This document shows, one piece after another, positions 1 through 5,849 of a stretch of 9,424 nucleotides of DNA. The notes below the pieces were generated by a model that worked only from the letters and a program-made list of their open reading frames with translations, had not been told where the DNA came from and searched no databases. The DNA comes from Candidatus Sabulitectum sp. (GTDB lineage Bacteria; Fermentibacterota; Fermentibacteria; Fermentibacterales; JCC-6), in NCBI GenBank assembly GCA_029940175.1, contig JAOZRM010000121.1:1-9424 (forward strand). The letters are read 5' to 3'. How positions within the stretch are numbered: position 1 is the first letter of the stretch; each line of letters begins with the position of its first letter. Position numbers and translations under genes: made by a program.

Positions 1-1024
1 TCCCATCCTGATTCATGTCACAGGTAGTTAACGGTATTGCACCAGTAAAGTTCGTAGAGATTTGATTCAAAGAATAGTTTTGCTCTCCATCATTTTCAAG
101 CCATGATATGCTATTCGAACTGTACGACGCACATGCAATATCCACATCTCCATCCTGATCCAGATCGGAAGGACTTACGAATGTAGGCCAGGCGTAATTA
201 CTGAGAATGGTCACGCCTGTGAAGTTCTCACTGCCGTCGTTAATGTAGAGCCTTATCTGATCTGCTATCCTTCCAGTTGCGATTAAGTCAATATCATTGT
301 CCAGGTCAATGTCCGTGGGATGAATTATGTGCGCACCGGCAAAATCTGAGTCAATGGAGTGGGTGGTGAAATTCATAAAACCATCGTTTTCCAACCAGTA
401 CACTACACCAGCGGATCTTGCTGCACAGGCAATATCCATGTCACCGTCATGGTCAATATCATCAGGGTATGCGGTCCAGATACCGCCTGCTGAATCAGAA
501 ATGGAATTAGGAGTGAAATTTTCTTCTCCGTCATTCTCCCACCAGCAGATCGTATCGTCACCAAAAGAAGCGCCCAGAATGTCCATCTCGCCGCTACCGT
601 TCATATCTTCAATGTACACCGAGTGCATGCCAGTGAATGAATCAGAAATGACGTGAGGAGTGAAATCACCAGGCAGAGTGTTTTCATACCATTTTATGCA
701 TCCGGTGGAATTTGATGAAGCAACTATATCCATATCACCATCCTTATCCAGATCACCTGCCTGAACAAATATTACTCCGGATAATTCAAGGTCAACTATG
801 TGGATCGTGTAGTTTCCATTTTGATTTTCAATCCAGATTACTCCGGAGTCCCATCCTGCAGCCACCACATCAGGGTCGCCGTCACCATCAATGTCTCCAG
901 TATCCAGAGAGATTGCCCCGCCTAAATTCTCCGCCAGGGAGAGTTCAATCCACTGACCGGCACTCTTCGGGCAAAGCACTGCGGCAAGAATGAGTATTCC
1001 TGCAAAATGTATTCTCTTTTTCAT
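1..1024 (-). CDS. Secreted FG-GAP/VCBS repeat beta-propeller protein (C-terminus beyond window)
   Basis: The reading frame is open from the ATG at 1024 to the window edge, giving 341 complete codons; the stop lies outside. The start is supported by an AAGGTGA ribosome site (1031-1037) 6 nt upstream. Residues 1-23 form a Sec signal peptide: a KKR n-region, a hydrophobic core, and likely cleavage after SAG. The mature part carries Asp-rich loops of the form DxDxDGDxD, starting at residues 44, 91, 140, 189, 238, 287 and 336, so the period is 47 and then exactly 49 residues. Between loops a 'W-x-E-N-D/x-G' strand recurs. This is the pattern of FG-GAP/VCBS propellers, in which the loops bind calcium; in loop 3 several Asp are replaced (DMNGSGEMD). 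Such proteins are exported and often adhesive or cell-surface; the ligand cannot be read here. The gene lies downstream of the TrmB-like gene on the same strand but has its own promoter. Confidence 0.9.
   Translation of the reverse strand, partial: MKKRIHFAGILILAAVLCPKSAGQWIELSLAENLGGAISLDTGDIDGDGDPDVVAAGWDSGVIWIENQNGNYTIHIVDLELSGVIFVQAGDLDKDGDMDIVASSNSTGCIKWYENTLPGDFTPHVISDSFTGMHSVYIEDMNGSGEMDILGASFGDDTICWWENDGEENFTPNSISDSAGGIWTAYPDDIDHDGDMDIACAARSAGVVYWLENDGFMNFTTHSIDSDFAGAHIIHPTDIDLDNDIDLIATGRIADQIRLYINDGSENFTGVTILSNYAWPTFVSPSDLDQDGDVDIACASYSSNSISWLENDGEQNYSLNQISTNFTGAIPLTTCDMNQDG
2..895 (-). repeat. Tandem ~147-bp coding repeats (49-residue FG-GAP/VCBS units)
   Basis: Seven Asp-rich loops within the secreted protein start at residues 44, 91, 140, 189, 238, 287 and 336. 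Five successive intervals are exactly 49 codons (147 bp); only the first is 47. The seventh repeat is cut by the window edge. The copies are similar but not identical at DNA level, so this is a diverged repeat array rather than a recent tandem duplication. Confidence 0.85.
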
Positions 1025-1072
1025 GTTTCATCACCTTTCACTGACATTGAAATTCACCCCAATGATATTGTT

Positions 1073-1102
1073 AGTATATAGCAAACAATAAAATAATGTC
1101 AA
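1073..1102 (-). promoter_or_regulatory. Sigma70-type promoter of the FG-GAP gene
   Basis: On the minus strand a perfect TTGACA -35 (1097-1102) is followed after 18 bp by TATACT (1073-1078). An overlapping TATATA (1075-1080) gives a 16-bp spacer. The spacer is AT-rich. Predicted transcription would begin near 1066, leaving a leader of about 42 nt before the ATG at 1024. This is the best-formed promoter in the window. It lies in the 119-bp gap after the TrmB-like gene, so the FG-GAP gene can be transcribed on its own. Confidence 0.7.
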
Positions 1103-1111
1103 GTGAAAATG

Positions 1112-1129
1112 CTGTAACATATGTAACAG
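1112..1129. promoter_or_regulatory. CRP/FNR-like palindromic operator candidate
   Basis: The minus strand reads CTGTTACATATGTTACAG. This is an 18-bp inverted repeat in which 8 of 9 pairs match; it also contains TGTTACA twice with a 9-bp offset. The arms TGTTA-N6-TTACA match the CRP-type consensus TGTGA-N6-TCACA at 8 of 10 positions with the correct N6 spacing. The centre lies about 54 bp upstream of the predicted start of transcription, just behind the -35. That position would suit an activator. The binding protein is unknown; the neighbouring TrmB-like regulator is another candidate. Confidence 0.45.
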
Positions 1130-1143
1130 GAACATGATAGGAT

Positions 1144-1983
1144 TTACGCTGTGGGATCCAGCATTGAAACAAGAGCTCCCTTATCGAATTCACCGTAACC
1201 CCATGTTTCCCACAAACGAAGGATCTCATTACGGATTTCATCAATGGATGCATCCCTGTTGCCAAGCATCATGCTGATTTTGTAGAAGATAGCTTTGATC
1301 ATGTATCCTCTGTAGATGCATGGTGCTATAAAATTGTTGCTCCACACGGCTCTCAACAAGGTTCTCATATCATTTGACATAAAAGAAATCAGATATTCCT
1401 TCCTGTCAACTGCAAGAACCAGCAAGTCGCCTTCCCATCCCTCGGTAATGCTTGAAATGAATTCACATCCTTTCAGCTGCATGGGTTTTCTTCCATGGAT
1501 CAGAACATGCACACCTCTGGATGCAGCTTCTTCAAGGTCTGAAGCGAGCTCAATGATGGGATTGTAATCAGCGTCTACAACGATAGAGTTTCGAGCTTCA
1601 CTGATGATTTTTCTACTCTTTGCGATAACCTGATCAACAGAGGTGAGGTCGTATACTCCTTCATCAGAGACAGGTGTATGGAGTTTGCCGATCTCGATTT
1701 CTATGTCATCGGTGAGGATACTTAATTTTCTGGTCATCTGAGCAGTTAATTCTCTGACTGATACAGCACTGTAAGTCCGACTTCTATTGCCGTCATCCGA
1801 TAGCAGTGCCCCTTTAACAACCAGTGAGTTGAGGGCTTTGTAAGTATTTGGAGCAGCCTTCCCGAGAATTTGAGAAACTCTGTAACCTGTACTTCCCGGC
1901 TCTGAAAGAACGGCCAGGTATACTTCAGCTTCCAGACCGGACAGCCCTAGTTTCATCAGCATTGATTCAAGTGAACCTGTCAT
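1144..1983 (-). CDS. TrmB-family winged-helix transcriptional regulator
   Basis: The protein has 279 residues. Residues about 8-72 form a winged helix-turn-helix of the TrmB type: 'LSGLEAEVYLAVL' opens it, then a recognition-helix region 'AAPNTYKALNSLVVKG', then a wing around 'NRSRTYSAV'. A short helical linker (about 76-100) leads to a C-terminal domain (about 108-270) with the pattern of TrmB effector domains ('VHVLIHGRKP', 'LLVLAVDRKEYLI', 'RAVWSNN'). In archaea such proteins sense sugars and control transport or metabolism; TrmB-like proteins in bacteria are less studied, and no ligand can be assigned here. The ATG at 1983 has a good GGAGGT site (1989-1994) 5 nt upstream. It is divergent from the exported repeat protein at 2064 and upstream of the FG-GAP gene, so local control of these is plausible but unproven. 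Confidence 0.85.
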   Translation of the reverse strand: MTGSLESMLMKLGLSGLEAEVYLAVLSEPGSTGYRVSQILGKAAPNTYKALNSLVVKGALLSDDGNRSRTYSAVSVRELTAQMTRKLSILTDDIEIEIGKLHTPVSDEGVYDLTSVDQVIAKSRKIISEARNSIVVDADYNPIIELASDLEEAASRGVHVLIHGRKPMQLKGCEFISSITEGWEGDLLVLAVDRKEYLISFMSNDMRTLLRAVWSNNFIAPCIYRGYMIKAIFYKISMMLGNRDASIDEIRNEILRLWETWGYGEFDKGALVSMLDPTA

Positions 1984-2009
1984 CTGCTACCTCCATTGTT
2001 TGTCGCAGG

Positions 2010-2038
2010 TAAATAACACTATCTTTCGGAATGGTCAA
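2010..2038 (-). promoter_or_regulatory. Likely promoter of the TrmB-like gene
   Basis: On the minus strand TTGACC (2033-2038, 5 of 6 consensus bases) is followed after 17 bp by TATTTA (2010-2015), preceded by TGT as in extended -10 elements. It would start transcription about 20 nt before the start codon at 1983. The element overlaps the region of the divergent gene between its two possible start codons, which slightly favours the downstream start (2064) for that gene. Confidence 0.4.
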
Positions 2039-2063
2039 TAACTTAACTGAAAGAAATGGAATT

Positions 2064-3149
2064 ATGAGGAGCTTTGTTTTACTGTCATTGCTGGTTGCCT
2101 GTACATCTCCTGAAGCATATGGGGACATTCTTTCCGTACTCCCTGTTTCCGGGGAAGGTCACTATCTTGTTTCCTCTCAAAACACATCTGATTATGAAAC
2201 TGCAATTTCCATAGGGTTGCTCTCGCAGGAAGGCGAGCTTCTGTGGGAAAGGGAAAGTGTTACTGTTCGTGGTGATGCCATCGACGCTTCTGCATGCCCG
2301 TGCTTTGACGAAGGATTTTTGACAGCTATTGCTTTTGGAATTGGTTACACTGACATTCTTATCACAAAGTGGAGCACAACCGGGGAAGTTCTTGCATCTG
2401 ACACCATTTCATTTTTCTGCTATGATTCCCCGCTGGATCTTTTCCAGTTCAAAGATGGCTACGTGCTTATGTGGGACTCCTGGTCCAGCCAGAGGGGGTT
2501 ACATCTGGCATTGCTTGATGAGAACGCTACTGTGATTGAAACCGTCTTTGCTGTTGAAACACTGCACCCTGGACCTACTGCTCTCACAGTAGATAATAAC
2601 TCTTTCGTTCTTGCTGTTTCTCCAATTTTAGCGATTGATAGTCCTGAATTGACCAGCTACTCTTCAGTTCACGATGTGATCTGGTCGCAATATCTTCCAG
2701 TGAGAGACGACGACTACCCTGATTTTGCTTATGATGTTTCATACGCACCATCAGGAGAACTGGCAGTTTTGTGGAACACAATGGCAACCGGTGAGCAATC
2801 AGCTAGTTATTGTGTCACTGTACATTCTCAAGAAGGCCACATGCTGGAGTACTATTCTTCTCCAGTATCTGTATTCACCGGTACCTCCTTTACTGGTTTG
2901 AAAGCGGGAACAGAGCTGGTGCTTATGGGGCACTCACCCGAGGAGTCTTCTTTCTGGATCGCATTCACTGATCTTCAGGGAGAGCTCATTGAAAAACTGT
3001 CGGTGAACCTGGATTTCATACCACATGGAATCAAGTTTCTTGATGATCAAAGTTTTCTTGTCACTGGTATTGAAGACGGAAGTGATGAGATAAGTCTACT
3101 TCGTGTTTCAGGTGCAGGCGAAATCATATGGGTATTTACAGATAGATAG
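2064..3149 (+). CDS. Exported protein with about seven ~48-residue propeller-like repeats, function unknown
   Basis: I do not recognise a named family. From the ATG at 2064 the protein has 361 residues and begins with a short hydrophobic signal ('MRSFVLLSLLVAC'). Cleavage could follow AYG near residue 20, or LVAC could act as a lipobox, making it a lipoprotein. An in-frame ATG at 2031 would add 11 polar residues before the signal but has no usable ribosome site; 2064 has only a weak GGA. The body repeats a strand-turn-strand unit like 'L-L-x-x-x-G-E-L-L-W': clear at about residues 49, 98, 146, 249, 297 and 343, with a degenerate copy near 200 ('HDVIWSQYLPV'). Spacing is 46-51 residues. Seven such units suggest a seven-bladed beta-propeller. 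It is divergent from the TrmB-like regulator and convergent with the PAP2 gene, separated by 23 nt. Confidence 0.8.
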   Translation: MRSFVLLSLLVACTSPEAYGDILSVLPVSGEGHYLVSSQNTSDYETAISIGLLSQEGELLWERESVTVRGDAIDASACPCFDEGFLTAIAFGIGYTDILITKWSTTGEVLASDTISFFCYDSPLDLFQFKDGYVLMWDSWSSQRGLHLALLDENATVIETVFAVETLHPGPTALTVDNNSFVLAVSPILAIDSPELTSYSSVHDVIWSQYLPVRDDDYPDFAYDVSYAPSGELAVLWNTMATGEQSASYCVTVHSQEGHMLEYYSSPVSVFTGTSFTGLKAGTELVLMGHSPEESSFWIAFTDLQGELIEKLSVNLDFIPHGIKFLDDQSFLVTGIEDGSDEISLLRVSGAGEIIWVFTDR

Positions 3150-3172
3150 CTCTGAGCAATTGACCTGTTTCC

Positions 3173-4081
3173 TTACAGAAGGTCCTCGTATCTGAGAAGA
3201 TATTTATTCATTCCTGTTTTTCTAAGAAGAACCCGTACAACGAAGAATGCTGTAAGGGCAGTCATTCCACCTGCGAGCACGTCGATCAGATAGTGATGGT
3301 TACTGTATACTGCGCCGAACCACATTCCGCAGGTTACAAGAAAAAAGACAGCTGTAAGTATCCGGTTCTTGAGCTGAAAACTTGCCAGCAGACAGGTTAC
3401 AGGATTAGCTGCATGAAGAGATGGAACTGCAGCAAACACATTTGCATTTCCACTATAGAATGTTTTAAATATTGGCCAGCCAACAAGATTGTCAAAATTG
3501 CCAAGTCTTGAAGCAATACACGGCGTGTCTGGAAAGAACTCAAAACCACAGGTCATCACATACCATGGTGGTGCTGCCGGATAGAAATAGTATATCACAA
3601 ATCCAATAATATTGGTCAGTACAAACAGAAAGACCATGTTGATATAGAGATCTTTTCTTCCTGTAAAGTAAAGGTACATCGCAAATCCCAGAGGCATGGG
3701 AACCCATGTCATATAGGAAATTCCCGAAATGAGATCGAACACCTTGTGCTGATGATGAGCAAAAAACTCGTTCAGGGTCAAAAGTTGACCATTCAGGGAC
3801 ACACCGAAGAATTTCTTTTCCAGGAGATACAGGTCTTCAATGTGAATGGTATTGAATGTGTAGTTTGGAAATGCTCTTAGAGAGTCATAAATGGTGATGT
3901 ATATGATAAACGGGCACATTGCATAAAAGAATCGGCGAGTCTTTTCGTTGTAGAAATAGAGGAATGCGAAAAATGCATAGCTGATAAGATGATCCAGACG
4001 TACCTCAATTTTGAAATACATCCAGGAGAAATAGAGCAGGCTTACTACAAGCGCACTTATGAATTGCTTTTTTGTGGTCAT
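3173..4081 (-). CDS. PAP2-superfamily integral membrane enzyme of the AUR1/inositol-phosphotransferase type
   Basis: The protein has 302 residues and several hydrophobic segments (about 8-24, 33-45, 53-66, 117-140, 147-167, 241-258, 264-285). Key motifs are 'YPAAPPWY' (167-174), 'AAVPSLHAANP' with P220-S-L-H223-A, and 'YSNHHYLIDVLAG' with H263-x3-D267. The spaced His, His and Asp match the catalytic triad described for yeast AUR1 inositol phosphorylceramide synthase. The 'LEKKFFGVSLNGQL' stretch (87-100) is also typical of this PAP2 subgroup, which moves phospho-head-groups between lipids or removes phosphate at the membrane face. The start ATG overlaps the stop of the upstream dehydrogenase as ATGA; there is no strong ribosome site, so translational coupling is likely. 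It is the last gene of the minus-strand operon. No classical U-tract terminator follows. The exact substrate is not determinable. Confidence 0.85.
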   Translation of the reverse strand: MTTKKQFISALVVSLLYFSWMYFKIEVRLDHLISYAFFAFLYFYNEKTRRFFYAMCPFIIYITIYDSLRAFPNYTFNTIHIEDLYLLEKKFFGVSLNGQLLTLNEFFAHHQHKVFDLISGISYMTWVPMPLGFAMYLYFTGRKDLYINMVFLFVLTNIIGFVIYYFYPAAPPWYVMTCGFEFFPDTPCIASRLGNFDNLVGWPIFKTFYSGNANVFAAVPSLHAANPVTCLLASFQLKNRILTAVFFLVTCGMWFGAVYSNHHYLIDVLAGGMTALTAFFVVRVLLRKTGMNKYLLRYEDLL

Positions 4082-5073
4082 GCTTGTAATTTATGCCTCT
4101 CATGGAACCAGAGAACGGTCTTCCTTATTGCCTCTTTAAGATTGACCACAGGCTCAAAACCCAGAAGATCTCTGGCCTTATCAATGGAAAAACTGTAATC
4201 GGTGCCTGCATTATACATTCGATACCTGGTGAGAAGAGGTGCATGACTCGATCCTGCCAGTTTATAGATTCCTTCTGAAATCGAGGCAAGAAACAAACTC
4301 AATCCAAGAGGAACAGATATCTTCGGATGCGGAATATGCATCTCCTCGGCTATTGCTTCAGTGAATTGCTTCCAGGTGATATGCAGTCCATCTGTTATGA
4401 TGAATGCCTGACCGGGAGCATTTTCATGGATAGATGCCAGATAGACTCCATGAACAAGATTCTCAACATAGGTCGGGCAGGTAAGACTTCTGCCTTTGCT
4501 GATGTAAGCGATCTTACCGGATATCATGGCTTCAATATATTTTTCCATGAATGTGTGGTCTCCAGGACCAAAAACATTACCCGGTCTGATGGACGCTACT
4601 TCAATGTTGTGTTCTTCTCCAAAGTTCAGAATCCAGTTCTCCGCTTCCAGTTTGGAGATCCCATAGTTGAACACCGGATTCTTCATGTGATGCTCGGATT
4701 GTGGACTCTTGTGATCGAATCCGTGAATGGCAGTACTGCTCATGTAGACAATGCGGTTTACTCCATTTTTCAGGGCAGCTTCTGCAATATTTCTGGTGCC
4801 TTCAAGGTTAATCTTTCTAAACAACTGAAGAGATCCCCAGTCTGAGGCAAGCCCGGCATTGTGTACCACAACATCAATGTCGTGAAGAGCTTTCTCAATG
4901 CTGTTGTAATCGGTCACATCGCCATATTTCAGGGAAACTTGCATATCAGATATCAGAGTCAGATCAGAAGTCTTTCTAACAAGACCATAGACCCTGTGAC
5001 CCTCTTCAACGAACTTGCGAACAAGGTGTGAGCCTATGAAGCCATTAGCGCCGGTGATCAGAACATTTGACAT
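4078..5073 (-). CDS. Extended short-chain dehydrogenase/reductase (NAD-dependent epimerase/dehydratase or 3beta-HSD/OleD/CerR-like)
   Basis: The protein has 331 residues. The N-terminal Rossmann fold shows G8-x2-G11-x2-G14 in 'LITGANGFIGSH', then 'GDVTD' (51-55), 'HNAG' (71-74) and 'NLEGT' (89-93). The catalytic set is S112/S113 in 'YMSSTA' and Y137-x3-K141 in 'NYGISKLE'; 'RPGNVFGPGD' (163-172) is the usual substrate-side loop. The C-terminal part resembles the 3beta-hydroxysteroid dehydrogenase/OleD subgroup more than sugar-nucleotide epimerases, so an oxidoreductase acting on a hydrophobic keto or hydroxy substrate is the better guess. CerR, the reductase of bacterial ceramide synthesis, also belongs to the extended SDR group. 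An AAGGGT ribosome site (5079-5084) lies 5 nt before the ATG and overlaps the stop of the preceding CPBP gene. The stop overlaps the PAP2 start by 4 nt, which links the two functionally. Confidence 0.85.
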   Translation of the reverse strand: MSNVLITGANGFIGSHLVRKFVEEGHRVYGLVRKTSDLTLISDMQVSLKYGDVTDYNSIEKALHDIDVVVHNAGLASDWGSLQLFRKINLEGTRNIAEAALKNGVNRIVYMSSTAIHGFDHKSPQSEHHMKNPVFNYGISKLEAENWILNFGEEHNIEVASIRPGNVFGPGDHTFMEKYIEAMISGKIAYISKGRSLTCPTYVENLVHGVYLASIHENAPGQAFIITDGLHITWKQFTEAIAEEMHIPHPKISVPLGLSLFLASISEGIYKLAGSSHAPLLTRYRMYNAGTDYSFSIDKARDLLGFEPVVNLKEAIRKTVLWFHERHKLQA

Positions 5074-5082
5074 TTGTTACCC

Positions 5083-5829
5083 TTAATAAATTATGAAAAG
5101 ATCTGTGAATATACCAAGGGCAGCATGAAGAAGTACAACAATCCAGATGTTTTTTGTGCGTAACGCAATGACTCCGAAGATGATACCGAATGGAATAGAG
5201 CCTATGATCTCCGGTGTTGGTTTACCGATATGTACAAGACACGACGATATTGTCTGTATTAAAACAGCCGCTGGAGTGCCGTATTTGTCTTTCAGACCGA
5301 AAAGCAGAAAACCCCGGAAAAAGAACTCCCATGGCAGGTAATAAAGAAAGAACAGTCCCAGAAAGTATACCGGCAGCATCTGCTGATTCTGCAGAAGTAC
5401 TCTTGGAAGAGGATATTCTGTAAGAACTGTTGACAGGGTAGATGCATAGTACGCTGATGGAATAACAACAACAGCAAGCGTGGCTAGAACCCATAACAGG
5501 TTCTTCTTAACACCTCTCAGGGAGAACAGAGAGAGTAAAACACCTGATCTTCTGCTGAATAGTGACATGAGCACAGGGATTACCAGCATCAGAACAAAGA
5601 ATGAAGAATACTCCAGCAGATATGCATATACTTCACCGTTGACAATGTTACCCAGAGCAGGGAAGTAAACCATAAAATTCTGAGCTTCAGTATAGCATCG
5701 GTATATGGTTAGAAGAATTGGAGCAGAGACAAGCAGGATATAGTAGTAATTGCTTGCAGAATCATATTCGACACCAGCAAGAATACCTTTTATCCAGTTT
5801 CTGTACTTGTTTTCTCCACTCTGATTCAT
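5083..5829 (-). CDS. CPBP-family (CAAX/Abi) intramembrane metalloprotease-like protein
   Basis: The protein has 248 residues with a short polar N-terminus and about seven to eight hydrophobic segments. Near the C-terminus it carries the CPBP motifs: 'PWEFFFRGFLL' (E168, R172), 'SSCLVHIGKPTPE' (H200) and 'VVLLHAALG' (H235). Motif 1 is usually EExxxR; here Trp occupies the first Glu position, leaving a single Glu. Motif 3 has Gly where Asn or Asp often follows the His by four. Family members include CAAX prenyl endopeptidases and bacteriocin-immunity proteins, and many bacterial members have unknown substrates. It starts 20 nt after the M6 protease stop and ends 9 nt before the dehydrogenase, so it is co-transcribed with both. 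The ribosome site is weak (GAG, 5 nt from ATG); an in-frame stop close upstream excludes a longer start. Confidence 0.85.
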   Translation of the reverse strand: MNQSGENKYRNWIKGILAGVEYDSASNYYYILLVSAPILLTIYRCYTEAQNFMVYFPALGNIVNGEVYAYLLEYSSFFVLMLVIPVLMSLFSRRSGVLLSLFSLRGVKKNLLWVLATLAVVVIPSAYYASTLSTVLTEYPLPRVLLQNQQMLPVYFLGLFFLYYLPWEFFFRGFLLFGLKDKYGTPAAVLIQTISSCLVHIGKPTPEIIGSIPFGIIFGVIALRTKNIWIVVLLHAALGIFTDLFIIY

Positions 5830-5849
5830 ATCTGCTCAGTCACCATTTC

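Noticed and set aside
327..993. Plus-strand open frames opposite the FG-GAP gene
   Set aside because: They are antisense shadows of a repeat-rich gene with signal peptide, calcium loops and promoter on the minus strand.
2031..2063. Upstream ATG start for the exported propeller-like protein
   Set aside because: No ribosome site fits, it places 11 polar residues before the signal peptide, and it overlaps the likely -35 of the divergent regulator gene.
3162..3184. Inverted repeat GACCT...AGGTC in the convergent gap between the propeller-like gene and the PAP2 gene, as a two-way terminator
   Set aside because: The stem is only 5 bp (or 7 with a bulge), overlaps the PAP2 stop codon, and neither strand has a T-run after it.
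4327..4845. 172-codon plus-strand frame opposite the dehydrogenase gene
   Set aside because: The minus strand carries the complete SDR motifs in register; the opposite frame shows no ribosome site or domain signature.
5826..5846. Six-codon minus-strand leader frame (MVTEQI) whose stop overlaps the CPBP start
   Set aside because: The only ribosome-like bases touch its ATG with no spacing, and the sequence has no leader-peptide character.
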